Assembly: GCA_013176395.1 (NCBI GenBank)
Contig: JABMLP010000003.1
Location: 2,019,934-2,083,933, forward strand
DNA: 64,000 nucleotides
Reading direction: 5' to 3'
Source of the DNA: Venturia oleaginea
Lineage: Eukaryota > Ascomycota > Dothideomycetes > Venturiales > Venturiaceae
Each line of letters starts with the position of its first letter. Positions within the stretch are counted from its first letter, which is position 1. A model generated the notes under the pieces. It did no database searches. It was not told where the DNA came from and worked only from the letters and a program-made list of their open reading frames with translations. Shown here piece by piece: positions 40,364 through 53,300 of the stretch. The position numbers were made by a program, and so were the translations under genes.

Positions 40364-42428
40364 GGCCCCTGCAGATGATGTGCAGCTAACCTTTAATTCC
40401 GTAGAGACCATACATAGTATTGATCTCCTTCATATCGCCGCTAGCGTGATGGTTGAGAGTATTCCTTGGAGCGACCAAAAGAGTCCCCACATGGAGACTT
40501 CCAGCTCTCCGCTGCATCAGCCTACTGTAGACTGCTCATGTGGTCACGATCCATCGTCTCCTTATATTCTTGAAATCGTTCTTAGCGTCTGTGTCTTTAA
40601 GTTCTTCGTCCAAGCGGTGTGTAGGAACCATAATTCATACGCTGATCAGCTCCATACCCACAGCACTCAGTTCATCTCACCTCAATAAAGCCGACGTTTG
40701 ATGTTCCTCGCTGCGCGGTCTCTGCGCAGGCTGGACGGTATTCTACGCATGCATGGTGCGAATTTGGTGCCAAGTGTTACAGTCTTTCTTATTTCTCTTC
40801 TCCATCGGAGACTTTCTATTCTGCTATGAATATTTTGTTTGATGGTAAATTCTTTGTTGATTAATCTTGTCTCTTAGGGGAATTGCTTGACTATGATGAT
40901 AAAGCTCGAATGAACTTAACGAAATCAAAAATGATGGTAGATATTTGAGAGTTGAAGAAGATTCGAGAAAAGTCCAGGTTGGTGCTGTGAGTGGTCGAGT
41001 CCCGTGACTAGACGCGATATGACTCGTAGGTGCCCAAGTTTTTCGTCTTCCCGCGTCTCTTTCTCTCTCCTTCATCTTCAAGATCACCGGCTATCCCATC
41101 ATTCATTACCCTCTACCAGACGGTTATGTACGTTGGTAGGGATGATACTGAGAATCGTAGTACCAATACTTGGCTGCGTCGCGAGGCGGTAGTTCTAGAT
41201 GCGTCCTGGACATCCCCACACCTGGTTTTGACTTTCTTTATTGATTATTACTCCCTGATGGCAGATCCCACCAAAGATCTAGAACCGGATGGAGATGGTG
41301 ATGTATTCTCAAAGACACGTCGCATTACCACTCCAAGTTCATCCATTCGAATGATGAACAGAACAGAAACTAAAGGGAACTCACGATCGCATTGGGGTAC
41401 CGGATGTAGGCACTCGAAACTTGAGATGAAGCTGAAGTCAAAAGCAAGGAGAAGGTGTAACTGTCCATCCCGTGGGCCCGATCTTTACCAGAGTCTTGTA
41501 AATGGGACTGCGATCGAACAGTCAATCTCTCACGTCTGAATATCTTTGAGCCAGTCCCCAAAACAGCGTTTTTCACGGTCACCCTGACTACCAGATTAGA
41601 TTACTAGAGACTGAGCGACGAATACTCGTAATCGGCTTACCGGGTATGTGACGGCCAGGATATGCCCTGGCCTGTTACTCAAATGAAACTAATTTGCCAA
41701 CGACATCGCTACAACTGCACCTGGGCATTGAACACAGCAACTTCATATTTTGTTTTCGTACCACTTCACGATACTGCTCACGTTACCAGTCTTCCTTCAG
41801 TGTCCTTGCGTCCTCGAAAATCGCTAGAGTGTCAGTAACTCGGAAATGACTTGGATACGAGGCTCTGGTGAAGTAACAGTGACCATGAGAGCCTCAGTTT
41901 GTGGATATAATCCACGGTATGGTATATATGGGCACCACCCTCACATCATGATCTCAAAGGAAGCGGCCCTATTTGGCAACAATGGACCCCCGCTGTCATG
42001 TTCTAACCTCCGTATAAGTGCACAAAAGGATATGAAGAAAATCCCTTGCTCTTCGACTTGGAAACTTATTTAACAACGATGAAGGCTGTTGAGATGGAGC
42101 TTCAAACGCCAGTAATTTCGCATATCTACTTTGCACACACATGGCTGTCGAGTTCATTCATTTAAGATTGGAGTAATTCTAAGTTGGTCTTACAATATGA
42201 GGGAAACAATCCATACCCTGTTGTTTGCAGCATTCATCTATCACGCGCTTGGTTGGACCATTCCATTGAGATTTGACGACGTAGAGAGTTTTGAGGCAGG
42301 TCTCTCAACAGTTCGCCTAAATTTACCTGCCTGAGGCAGCCTGATACCAGAGGGTCTGCAGACCTAGCCTCTGCCGCGGCGAGACCCCCCGTCCTCAGCC
42401 AGCTCGCCCTACCGATAGACGAGTATAC
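40364..42428. other. Region without recognised genes
   Basis: The frames here (for example 41030-41539) show no motif I can assign. It begins just after the Tc1/mariner relic and ends at an LTR-like repeat. A degenerate repeat unit may be present but nothing is supported. Confidence 0.5.
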
Positions 42429-42834
42429 TGTTACAGGGAACTCGTTTCTCATCACAGTTGATTATGTCAAGACCTTCTTGACACCTGTGTTCTCTTGTTC
42501 TGGTCCGCGGGTTTGGGGTAAGGGCAATATCAGTCTGGAAGTACTTACCTTAAGTACCTTCCCTTGCTCAGGTTCTTTGGAGGCTCACTAGATCCTAGCC
42601 GTCCAACGTCCTCCCTATATACCCTTCTGGTTCTGGGTGCCAAGGTGTATTCCCACACCTCTTGGCTCTTCCCACACTTCCCACACCTTCAGATCTGTGG
42701 GCACGGCCAAGAACTGTGGGGACTGTGGGAATATCACGTGACTCCTGCACGTACTATTCTCCTTCAGGACTGACCCGTCGCACCAGTCTCATCCTGTGTG
42801 TTCGAAGGATTCCCCTCCATTATCAGTCCTAACA
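42429..42834 (+). repeat. Candidate solo LTR (family L-D)
   Basis: ~406 bp starting TGTTACAGGGAACTCG and ending CAGTCCTAACA. The first ~160 bp recur inverted at 57945-58106. The flanking 5-mers (TATAC, ATAAC) do not match, so the right boundary or the duplication is uncertain. Confidence 0.6.
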
Positions 42835-43096
42835 ATAACTTCTTCTTATCCAACCATTCTTTGCGAGTCCTGCCTTCCTGCTCTTCAGCCTTGAGGTGAT
42901 CCGTAACACCCTCTAATTGGATTAAAAAACTACGGTAAGTTTAGAATGAGTACTACAGTAGATTAAGTAAAAAACTACGGTAGGTTTAGTTATTCCCCTT
43001 TGAAAAAAGATACTCAAATGATCCAAAGATAAATTCCGAGACAATAGGGTATATAATAGGTTGCCCATCTCCTTTCTCTAGGGGACATCCGTTGGT

Positions 43097-43244
43097 GGTG
43101 AAGAAGTATATACAAAAAGAAGAATTCCGACCGACCGAGGAATATAGCCGCGCCCGCTATCTCCCCCTTCTAGGAGATAGACGGTCGTCGTCAAAGAAGT
43201 ATACACATAAAAAGAATCCCGGCCGAGAAATGCAGCAGCGCCCG
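43097..43244 (+). repeat. Imperfect tandem duplication downstream of the copper ATPase
   Basis: A segment AAGAAGTATATACA...GCGCCCGC near 43100-43158 is repeated with changes as AAGAAGTATACACA...GCGCCCGCCC near 43194-43244, a period of about 95 bp. Confidence 0.5.
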
Positions 43245-43356
43245 CCCTTGTTGGTTGCCTCTGTTGGTTCTAGGAAGCCGAACCCAAACCCAAATGCAAT
43301 GATGCCAGAATGCAAGCATGCAAAAGTCCCGCTGATGCTAAAAGGAAAAGCCGACT

Positions 43357-46300
43357 CTACACGTCTGACATGCTCTCCCGACTGGGAGGATCCGATTCTT
43401 CCTCCCTCTCCGGTCCATACTCCACCGCCCTGAAGCCAATATACGGTATATTCGCTCTCAGTGCCAAACTAGAGCAAATGACGCTGATGGAACTCATGGC
43501 CATAGCTAAACTCGCCCAGACAGGGTCAAGTTTGATATGACCGCTCTTGGTCTCGATAGGGAAGAAAACGCCAGCTGCCACCGGCAGACATATGAGATTG
43601 TATATTAGTGCCCAACCAAAGTTGAACTTGACCCGTTTGAAGACCACCCGACTGAGGTCGATGAGGTGTAGTATCGATTCGAGTTTTGATTTGATGAGGA
43701 TGAACTCGGCGGAGGAGATGGCGACGTCGGAGCCGGAACCGATGGCGATGCCGACATCTGCCATTGTGAGGGCGGGGGAGTCGTTGATACCGTCTCCGAC
43801 CATGGCGACTGTAGCGCGAGGCTTCTTTGGCGTATGAGGGAGTGTTTTCTGGAGGTATTGAATCTTTTCTGCTTTTTGGTCGGGGAGGACACCAGCGATG
43901 ATGTTCTCTTTGCCGATGCCGACCATGGCGCCGATCGCTTCAGCTGTGGTTTGATTGTCACCACTCAACATCCACACAGCCACGCCTCTTGATTGGAGCG
44001 CCTCGATGACACTTCTTGCTTCGGGCCGTAACGCGTCGGCAACGGCAAACATGGCTGTCAGTCTCCACTGTGAATCGGTAGGATCGGCGAAGGGATCTGC
44101 TACTCGGAGAGCGACAAGAACAACAGATTTGCCTTGTTGCTTCCAAGACTGAAGGGTCCGCAAGCAAGAGTCGTCGACGACGACTTGGTGATCCCTCATA
44201 AGTGCTTCGTTTCCAACAATGACTTCTACGTCGAGAGCGGCATTGTTGCCGTCCTCACTGACCCTGTCCTCGTCAAGTCTGAACTGTCCACTCATACCTT
44301 TTCCAGAGATCTCTTCCGTGTTCGTCGCGACGAATGTCTTTTCCGTCTTCAAGCCGCAGAAGTCGACAAGAGCTTTGGCGACAGGATGCGAACTGTTTTC
44401 CTCCAATCGCTTCGTCATACCCAAGACTTCCTTTTCGCTGTCGTTGGTAATGATGTGGTAATCCGTGACAGTAGGTTCGCCTCCTTCCGTTAGAGTGCCA
44501 GTCTTGTCGAAAACAATACAGTCAAGTTCGCTAGCTTCCTGGAAAGCTTCTCCACCTCCTTTGACGAGAATACCGTGCTTAGCGGCCATGCCGCCACCGA
44601 CAAACAGAGCGGTAGGGGCTGCGAGACCAATACCGCAGGGGCATGCGATGACGAAGACCGCGATTGCGAAACGTAGAGACCATAGCGGCCATCCACCAGT
44701 CGATCCTATGAGCCATGCTGATGGAAGTGATCCGGTAATCCCGAGTGAAAGCCATACAACCCACGTGGTGATACCGATGGCTACCACGACGGGAACGAAG
44801 TGGCTGGTGATGACATCTGCAGTGCGTTCAAGAGGTGCACGCTTTGTTTGTCCCTCGCGGACGATTTTGATGATGTTGTCGAGCATAGAGCTGCCGGCAA
44901 CACTGGTAAGCTTGACCGAGACGGGTCGTCCTTTGTTCACAGTCCCTGAAAACACCTGGTCGCCGACTTCTTTGTTCACAGGTCTGGACTCGCCTGTCAA
45001 GCTTGATTCGTCGAATTTGCTGGTGCCATCGACGACAATACCGTCGTATGGAGGCGAGGTTCCTTGAGGCACCAAGACAACATCGCCGACATCAAGAAGG
45101 TCCACACCGATTTTCCTCCCTGCAACATCGGCTTCTTCGACCAAGATCGCTTCAGATGGTCGGAGGTTGCCCAACGAGGTAACTGCGTCGCCCGTCTTGG
45201 CCTTGCTGTAGGCTTCAATGAATCGTCCTAATAGTAGAAACATGGTTAGGAAGATGACGGAATCAAAGTAGTTGGAGGTCTCTGGCATGTCATCCTCCAT
45301 CATCATTGGGGGCTGCGTAGCCTCAATCGCCAATTCTGCAATCGAAGAGAAGTAGGCGACCGAGGTGCCCAAGGACATGAGCATGTTCATGCTCCCAAAG
45401 CGATAAAATCGCTGAGCAATTGGTGTTGGACTGCCAGGGCGCCACAAAGCTTTTATCTCGTGTATCGCACGTTTGTGAAAAACGTCGGCTGCGAAAAAGA
45501 ATATCGGTGTGGAGAGGATGAATAGTACCCATTCCGCGCGGCTGACACGCCCTGCCCACATTGGATGCATCATGAACATTCTTATCGCGCTGTTTTTCAT
45601 GAGAAGTTGCATACACACAATACCGATGATGAATGCTGGGACGGCCGCGGTGATGGAAAGCGCGAGTCGGAAGAGGATTCGCCTTCGCTCACGTGCGTGC
45701 ATCGCTTTGGCGCGATCCTCTATCGTAGGTGGGTGGTGGATAGAAACAAAGAACGCCGGATCAACTGCGTCGATGGTGCGGATTATGGAGCGGATGGTGA
45801 AGACAGGTGCGCGAGCAGTGTAGCGAAGTTTCATGATTGGATCGTCATTGGAAGGCTCCTTTTCGACTTCCACATCGGCGCCGTAGTCTTCCCGGAGTGC
45901 TTCCACTACTCGCGGAGGACAGTGGTGACAGTACATTCCTTCGACTTTGAAGAAGACCTCACGGTCCACAGCCTCAAGGTGCTTCTCGCTGACGGCGGAC
46001 ACAGAATCTAGAGCGGCTTCGAAGCCCACATCTTCGATGGCGCCCGTGATCTTGTCGGCGTTGCCTTTGCCGTGAAAGACAATGGTACCACTGTTGGATA
46101 ATAGATTGATGTCGACGCTTCGTATCCATGTGTTGAGTTTCAATGCTTGGGTGATGGCTCCAGAGCATGCACTACACGTCATTCCACCTATCGCCCACTG
46201 ACCCCTATACAGGTCGCTCTTCGCCAACTGTTTCGGTTTTTCCTGTTCCAACTTCTCCAGGGTGACATCGAAGCCGGCACCTTCGATGGTGTCCACAATG

Positions 46301-47166
46301 TCGTCCACCTTCCCTTTTCCGCCATCGAACACAACCACAGCACTGTTGGTGAGAAGGGAAACGTTGATGGACCGTACGTATGGTTTCTCCTCTACGGCGC
46401 GTGTGATGGCCGAGGAACAAGCACTGCATGTCATGCCCGATATCGAGAGGTCGGCGGTACAAGGCTCGGAGTCTAGAGCTGTCTCCACCACAACGAAGCC
46501 CTTACTTTTTCTGACGTCTGCTGGTGCTATGAAATCCTCAGGGGTGGGTATTCTCGCGGATGTGAATTGCGAAGTGGCGGTATTATTGGAGAATGTCGGG
46601 TGAACAGTGGTGAGAGGCAGAGCAGCGCCATCAACTGACAGGCCTGCTGCCTCTGCGCGACATTGCGCACAATGCTCAGCGTGTGTCCGTTTCTTGCCCA
46701 TCTCTGAATCTTCTGTTGTTTCTTCGGTTTGTTCTGTGGTAGGGTGGTCGATTAGTCGTGTATCGGAGCTCTTGCAATTATCTTTCCATTTCTTCTTCCA
46801 CTTGTTGATAGCCTGATCAAACTTTTGGTACCATTCGTCGTTGAGGCGAGCTTTCAGAGGTATGTTCTCATGGATTGTTTGGTCGCCGTCAAACACGCTG
46901 TATATTTCGAAACTTGCAACTTCAAGTGCTCGGGTGATGTCCGTTACTTTTGTCGAAGGGGCGTGGTGAATGATAACTGAATGAGTGATGATAGAGATGG
47001 AAATGTCACTGGGTTTCAAGCCTAAGCTGTGTAACAAATCCTTGATTCTTGCCACACAGGTAGGGCAGTGGAGGTTTGATATGAAAATGGTGGTAATACA
47101 GGACGGAGACTCAGCGTTAGGCGGATCGGCGTCGAGGACAGCAGGGGGACCTATGCTGTGTGCCAT
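43357..47166 (-). CDS. Copper-transporting P1B-type ATPase (Ccc2/CrpA-like)
   Basis: 1269 residues from ATG 47166 (upstream GTG ignored), no intron needed. Four heavy-metal-associated regions: LHCPTC (residues 32-37), GMTCSAC (244-250), GMTCSAC (328-334), GMYCHHC (410-416), plus an extra HCAQC (166-170). The membrane domain has TGES actuator motif (724-727), metal-site CPC (842-844), phosphorylation DKTGT (887-891), the SSHP motif in place of SEHP (~920), and GDGIND. It pumps Cu(I) across a membrane. The fourth, divergent metal-binding domain recalls fungal plasma-membrane copper-export pumps (CrpA type), but a Golgi Ccc2 role cannot be excluded from sequence. A 23-bp minisatellite lies ~0.7 kb upstream. 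Confidence 0.94.
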   Translation of the reverse strand: MAHSIGPPAVLDADPPNAESPSCITTIFISNLHCPTCVARIKDLLHSLGLKPSDISISIITHSVIIHHAPSTKVTDITRALEVASFEIYSVFDGDQTIHENIPLKARLNDEWYQKFDQAINKWKKKWKDNCKSSDTRLIDHPTTEQTEETTEDSEMGKKRTHAEHCAQCRAEAAGLSVDGAALPLTTVHPTFSNNTATSQFTSARIPTPEDFIAPADVRKSKGFVVVETALDSEPCTADLSISGMTCSACSSAITRAVEEKPYVRSINVSLLTNSAVVVFDGGKGKVDDIVDTIEGAGFDVTLEKLEQEKPKQLAKSDLYRGQWAIGGMTCSACSGAITQALKLNTWIRSVDINLLSNSGTIVFHGKGNADKITGAIEDVGFEAALDSVSAVSEKHLEAVDREVFFKVEGMYCHHCPPRVVEALREDYGADVEVEKEPSNDDPIMKLRYTARAPVFTIRSIIRTIDAVDPAFFVSIHHPPTIEDRAKAMHARERRRILFRLALSITAAVPAFIIGIVCMQLLMKNSAIRMFMMHPMWAGRVSRAEWVLFILSTPIFFFAADVFHKRAIHEIKALWRPGSPTPIAQRFYRFGSMNMLMSLGTSVAYFSSIAELAIEATQPPMMMEDDMPETSNYFDSVIFLTMFLLLGRFIEAYSKAKTGDAVTSLGNLRPSEAILVEEADVAGRKIGVDLLDVGDVVLVPQGTSPPYDGIVVDGTSKFDESSLTGESRPVNKEVGDQVFSGTVNKGRPVSVKLTSVAGSSMLDNIIKIVREGQTKRAPLERTADVITSHFVPVVVAIGITTWVVWLSLGITGSLPSAWLIGSTGGWPLWSLRFAIAVFVIACPCGIGLAAPTALFVGGGMAAKHGILVKGGGEAFQEASELDCIVFDKTGTLTEGGEPTVTDYHIITNDSEKEVLGMTKRLEENSSHPVAKALVDFCGLKTEKTFVATNTEEISGKGMSGQFRLDEDRVSEDGNNAALDVEVIVGNEALMRDHQVVVDDSCLRTLQSWKQQGKSVVLVALRVADPFADPTDSQWRLTAMFAVADALRPEARSVIEALQSRGVAVWMLSGDNQTTAEAIGAMVGIGKENIIAGVLPDQKAEKIQYLQKTLPHTPKKPRATVAMVGDGINDSPALTMADVGIAIGSGSDVAISSAEFILIKSKLESILHLIDLSRVVFKRVKFNFGWALIYNLICLPVAAGVFFPIETKSGHIKLDPVWASLAMAMSSISVICSSLALRANIPYIGFRAVEYGPEREEESDPPSRESMSDV

Positions 47167-50143
47167 CGCGTCTAGATTAGATGGTACCACAGGGCAAAGT
47201 AGCTGGAGCGAGCGGCCGCAGTGAGGTGGTGCAATCCGGCCCGGTCTCACTATGGAATTACGGGCGGGTGCGGTGCTGTGTAGACAGTGGGAGTCCGTGT
47301 GAGGGGAGGGGTGGTTGTGGCCTCGTTAAGGATATATGAAGTTGTATAGACGAGCTACGGAAGACCTTGTAGTATCATAGTGGCAGCAGAAACAAAGGTA
47401 GAAGAAGCAGCGACGGGTGCTCGTGATGGTGTGGAGATTGAATGGAAAGGAAGTGGAAGGTGCGAGAGATAGGTGATGATTCCTCATCCGTCATCGTTTT
47501 CTTGCGCTCTTTCTGCGCCCACAGTTAGCACGTCGTTATTGTCATTGTAATCCATCTGTTTGGTTGTAAACGCTCTGTCGGGTGAACCAGAGTTTTGATT
47601 CATACACAGGCGCACAATGCACGCAAGCGGGAATGTGTGGCTGTGTTGGCAACGACTTGGCCCATGGTACCGTGGAAGGCGAAGAGAGTCACCTCGTCGT
47701 CGGTCTGTTACCTAAGCATCGTCAGTCGTACGGCGATGGAGGTTGATGAGTGTACGAGTCGTTGCTTGATGGAGCTGGTCCTGAATGTCTTTGATAAGCT
47801 TTGTGGCGTCGACAAATACAGCCAAGCGCGTTTGATTTTGACAGAGTGCTATCGGATGTCGGAATCACTCGCCGGCTATCTGCAATCGCTATTCGCCGGG
47901 TATTGCAACCACTCTTCGCCGGCTGTTGCAATTACTATTCGCCGGGTATTGCAATCACTGCTCGCCAGCAATATTTATTCACCGCCTGCGATGCCTCAGG
48001 CATTACTGACGCATTGGTACTCAACCTCTGGTTATGGTCACCTACTATTAGCACGCTTGCACGCTTTCTGTATGATTTTGTCTGAGAGCCCACTGGTAAC
48101 CCGTTATCAGTGCTGTTTCTAACAGCTGTTGCAAACTGCTGTTTCCTACCCGATATGTCCTGTACCACCTCATCAAATAGCTCACATCACCTGCTCCAAA
48201 TTTATCTCTGATCTATTAGACACGTAGCCAGCTCCGGGCATTTCGTCCTCAATTCGTCCACGAGTTCCAAACCTGCATGAGTCATTAGAATAAACGTTGC
48301 TGCTGATGCTATGGAATCTTCCTTGCCCCTTCGAGCCGATGTTTCCCCAAAACCAATAGCCAATCTATTAGGAACCCTGCCCAGTTATACCCCATTTATG
48401 CCATTTGTTTGATTAATCCACCCGGCCGAGGACCTCTTCCCCTCAATATATACGATGGATCTCAGTTTGGCAGGTGAATCAATGGCCGTCACCCTGCAAC
48501 ATTCAATCCATTCACTCAACCGGCAACTTGCCGTCCTGGCGAGGCTTGTCGATACATCAGCCATTTGCTCGTTCCGCCTGCTACCGCTGACCAGACTGTC
48601 TGGAGAGGACCGTTTGTTCACCTTCCGAACCTGGGTCTGATTCCGAACTATTCATGAGAGTGAACTAAATGCGGCTCGTGAGACCGAATGACTCGCTTTG
48701 AGCCTTGATCTCCACTCACCACCACGCCATCAAGAAATTTCGAACATATCAAGTTCGCGAGACGCGCCGCTTGTTTTGAGATCAAGAACAAAAGCAACTC
48801 GTGCGCATGACATAGGCCACAAGGTAAGACAGGTGAGCGGACGAAACAGTCGTTGCCTGTTGCGCTGATACTTACGCCTTTACTTTTGCTGCCACAACAG
48901 CATTGCTCACGTACCTGTTTCCGCCACCGTACTTTGCTTTCTGTACAGTATATACTCACCAAGGCCTTCTTTTCTGCGACGTGGACGTGGCTATCTAACG
49001 TACGGATGTACGTCCAGACGCGGCACTGCAGTGGATCTCACAATCATCCAAAGAGCTTCCAAGCACAATATGCAAACACGGTCTTGTCCATGCAGTGGGT
49101 CGCGCACAAAAGTCACGTTGTCGTCAGGTTCGCGAGTTGCACGGATTACCCTTTCAGTCGTTCGGAATCGGGCCAAGCTTCTGTCTAGGTGAGTGCTGGG
49201 CTATCGCCGATCACTCTTGGCACAATTTCTTTCACTTCCTCTCACTTGCGTCCGCCCGCCCTCGCTCTGCCTTCTGGAAGGTTGCTTCGGGACTGTGCGA
49301 GAAATGAGCGCACGCTGTATCTGGTAATTGCTTTCCCAAATTGTTCGGACCTTTTTCTTCCGCAGTGGATTCGTCTGGACTGACTCGACCACGGTTGGAA
49401 GATGCCATCCTCCTGAGGCTGCAATAGTAAATATCATTTGATAAAATCCACCCCGATACCAACGGTTAGTCCACGTCTTACTACGTAGCACAACTTCTCT
49501 CCAACTCTCCAACACACCCAACAAAGAACGAGCTCCATCTATCCATCGACCTGGTACGTAGGGAAAGTAGCACAACCCCAAAATCTCCCAGATGACGGTT
49601 TTATACCAACCAAAATATCTGTACTTCAATCGTCGAAAGTATCTAAAGCATCTGACTCTGCGCGACCGTACCACGATATGAGGAGACATATGTTGTCACA
49701 CATTGCTACTTTGAGTTTAATTCCTTAAAAAGAGGGCGGTTTATTGTATCGCGGACTGCCTTGTAGGTACTACAGGAATAACTTGGCAAAGCCCGTTCTT
49801 CAAGTCCGGCTCATCGGTTTTTGGTCAGGCGGGGATCGTTCGTTGGCTTACTTGCTAAACGGTAGGAACGTACGCTATTCCATTTGATTTTACAACTGAA
49901 AGGGGTTCTAGGGCTCAACGACTCTACCTGGCGAATGCCCTGGATAGCTGTATGGCTACCGTAGCTACTTTGAGAAGTCTCACATCAAAGTCTGTTCTGT
50001 GGATGCCGGACTCCATTATCTTGGCCGTCGATTTCCCTTCTAAATGGCTGCAGACTACTCTATCGATTTTGCTAATATTACTTATTCCTACTTTCTTTCC
50101 TACCTACGAACCTTATCTCCAATTTAGAAATATTCCCAACAAT
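47167..50143. other. Region upstream of the copper ATPase, no supported gene
   Basis: No open frame shows a known domain. The first few hundred bases should hold the ATPase promoter. The right part (49740-50143) has short frames but nothing assignable before the LTR fragment. Confidence 0.5.
47870..47962 (+). repeat. 23-bp minisatellite, four units
   Basis: Units CGCCGGSTATTGCAATCACTRTT-like at 47870 (24 bp), 47894, 47917 and 47940 (23 bp each), followed by a degenerate fifth start. 23 is not a multiple of three, so coding across it is unlikely. Confidence 0.85.
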
Positions 50144-50214
50144 TGTTACGCAGAGGCTGTAACTCAAAGTAATCTAGCTGAATTTTGCTAATCCGTACAG
50201 TAGGGTTCTATTAC
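50144..50214 (+). repeat. LTR fragment (family L-C)
   Basis: Begins TGTTACGCAGAGGCTG and follows the L-C LTR of the palindrome for ~71 bp with several G-to-A differences, then is cut at GGGTTC by the Gypsy-3 element. Confidence 0.8.
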
Positions 50215-50384
50215 GGGACGGTAGCTGGAAAGACGCAGCATACTCGTAGCCAAAGATTGTTTAGATTCAGTTAAAGAGTGAAGGTATCTACAAACAGAGA
50301 ACCTCAATGAGGTTCTTTCTCTATACTAGGCTCAATCAGGCTTAGGCTCTTAGCCTATACCAACCATGGGCCATGCCCATAACA
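50215..50384 (-). repeat. 3' LTR of Gypsy-3
   Basis: ~170 bp, starting TGTTATGGGC on the minus strand. Contains the perfect hairpin GAACCTCA/TGAGGTTC and TAGATTCAGTT (plus strand 50262-50272), the complement of the priming site. Confidence 0.8.
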
Positions 50385-50396
50385 TTACCCTCCTCC

Positions 50397-53300
50397 TTAC
50401 CGGGTGTGCAGGACTAAAGAGGGTGTGGTAGGTGGGATAATCAAACAGACAAACGCCATACATCGCTTCTGCCAGCTTGTAGCAGATTCGAAGGCGCTGG
50501 CCACCGCTACTCGGTTTCTTCGGGCCCCTGTTTGAGCTCCTATATCTTCGCCGACACCGTCGCCCTTGCCATACTCTGCCTCGAAGCGGTCTAAGTCCTC
50601 GACTTCTGTGAATAATGAACGTGGCTGCCAATCGGGATCTGCATAGCCTTTCCATTTGATTAATAACTGACGAACCCAGCCTCGCCCAACCCGTTTCTTC
50701 TCTGCGCGAAGTATACGTTCTACTTCAAACTCAGCCTCTGTTTCTTCGGTTTGAGGCACTAATGGTGGCGGCTGGGTATCATCGGATTCTTGTGAGGGCA
50801 GTGTGTCGGTTGCGGCTCGGCGGAGTAGGTCAACGTGGAAACGGTTATGGATACCACTTGGCAGGTCAGCCAGCTCGTATACCATCGGGGAGATCTGGTT
50901 CTCGACAGTGTATTTGGCTTGCGTCCACGACAGTTTCTTTGATAGCTGCGGAGTATTGATATTCCTAAGGTTCAACCAGACTTTGTCGCCCTTTTTTAAC
51001 GTTTCGGCAGCTTGACGTGACCTGTTGGCGTCGTTCTCCATCTTCTGCTGGGACCAGGCCATCGCTGCCTGTGCATATTCTTGTGCCTCTTCTATTCGTT
51101 GCACAAAGGTCTCGGCATCGGCTGTTGGTGAGTTACTGGGTGAGATTCGTTGTACTTTCTGGATTGGTTCCGCATGGTAGCCGTGGGTTAGATAGAATGG
51201 ACTCATCCCTGTGACTGAAGAGTCACGATTGTTCAGTGCTAACATAGCCGTAGGTAGTAGCGTTGGCCAGTCTAGTTGGGAGTATGCGATGAAGGCGCGG
51301 AGATAGCGTAGAACTTCCTGGTTCATACGCTCGGTCGCGCCATCGGTCTGTGGATGAAAGGCTGTAGAGAGTCTCTGCTCAATCTTTGTAAGTTCGCAAA
51401 GCTTCCTCCAAAAACGACCTGTCCAATTGCTGCCTCTGTCCGACGTCAATGCCATGGGAAATCCGTGGTAGCGATAGTGGCATTGTAAGAACCTTTTCGC
51501 GCACTCTTTGGCGCTCATTGTAGTCATAGCCTCCAACGTAACACTTTTGAGGAGGCGATCTGTGATAACCATGAGGTATTTTGGGCCGTTTTCCTCCGCG
51601 GGCAAATCAGTCATGAAATCGATTGATAGCTCGCTGTGGAAGCGGGCCGGGATTGGAAGTGGTTTCAGAAGACCTCGCTTCTTATCACGCCATATTCCTG
51701 TTCTCCCACATACGTCGCAATTACGTACAAACTGCCGGACTGTCTTGTATTGTTGGGGCCAAAAGAAACTTCTGGATAGAATCGCAAGCGTGCTATCTCT
51801 CCCTGGGTGTCCAGTAACATGGGAATCGTGAGTTTGTTGGACCAGCGTTGTTCGCAGCGGTTCCCAATCTGGTACCCATAGGATCCCTCTTCTCGTGACC
51901 GCGCCGTGGTCGTCTACTTCGCATTCGGGTAGCTGTACCGACAACTTGAGCTCTGGAGGAAAGGAACGTTCGCCAGTAACTATAGCCGTATGAATAGCTT
52001 CGTAGGATTGGTCCTCTGCTATTGCGCGATCCCAGAGAAGTTGTAACTCTGGTTTCTCGAAAAGATCGCATCCTTTTGCAACTGACCGGTTTTGACCGTA
52101 CCTAGTAGTGGACCGGTGTTGACCGTTTTCGGCAGTCAGCTGGTGTCGACCGTCCAGTCCAGTATTTTGCTGGGGCTCCCGTATAACGTCCCATGTACTA
52201 TTGGATGTATTCGGTGTATTGACTGGGCAGATAAGGGCTTGTATTGCGATTGTTTCGGTCGTCCTCTCGGAAAGAGGAGGAAGCCATTCGTCCTTGATCA
52301 ACTGGGCCACTCGCCCTTGTAGTCTCTCGTCGTTCTTGTCATGTGGCATATCTTGATGTCTTCTTGATAGTGCGTCTGGTCTTTGCGCTAGTTTTCCGGC
52401 GCGAAATTCCAGCTGGAATTGGTACTCAGATAGAATTAGCGACCATCTTGCTTGTCTCTCTGACAAACGCTGCGCTGTCATAAAGTAGCGGAGATTCTTG
52501 TGATCGGTAAGGACTTTGAAAGGTGCTGCAACACTGCGTAGTTCTCCTCTCCAGTGTTCAATGGACTTGATTACTGCCAGTAATTCTTTATCGTGGATCT
52601 CGTAGTTACATTCAGCCGCAGTGAGCTTGCGGGAGAAGTATGCTACTGGTCGTAGTTTTCCTTTCATATCCTTCTGCGACAACGTGCCTCCCAGCGCGTA
52701 GCCAGAGCAGTCGCACTCGAGTACCGTATCCAGGTCTGGATTCCAGTGAGCCAGTATTGGGGCGGAGATGAATAGCTCCTTCAAGACTTGAAAGGCGTTC
52801 TCATGTTCTTTGTTCCAGACAAAAGCGACGGCCTTCCGTGTTAACTTGATTAAGGGGTCGGAGAGCTCTGAGAAGTTGTCGATGAAGTCTCGGTAGAAAT
52901 TTGCAAAGCCTAGGAAGGAGCGTACGCCTGTGACATTGACTGGAGCCTCCCATTCTTTAATCGCGGCAACTTTCTCTGGGTCGACTTTGATCCCTTCTCC
53001 TGCAGTGATAATGAACCCCAGATATTTGACCTCCTGAACAGCAAACTCGCACTTGCTTAAGTCTAGCCGAAGTCCAGCAGTCCTGAGCTTGGCAAGAATT
53101 TGGTTAACCTTAAACCATGTGATCCAGATAGTCGCCGTCGCTCCATATCAAGACATCGTCCATGTAGGCTGAACAGCAGATATCTAGGGATTCCCGTAGG
53201 ACTCCGTTGATGTATCGTTGGAAGCTCGCGGGTGCGCCAGCTAGTCCGAAGGGGGTAACTAGCCATTCGAATAGTCCAAATCGAGTGCGAAAAGCCGTTT

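Noticed and set aside
42424..42839. Target-site duplication around the LTR-like repeat at 42429
   Set aside because: TATAC and ATAAC do not match, so a clean solo LTR insertion is not shown.
43357..47250. Copper ATPase start at 47250
   Set aside because: That codon is GTG; the first ATG at 47166 begins a protein with the expected metal-binding domain soon after.
47870..47962. Tandem 23-bp units as a CRISPR array
   Set aside because: Units are contiguous with no spacers, and the genome is eukaryotic.
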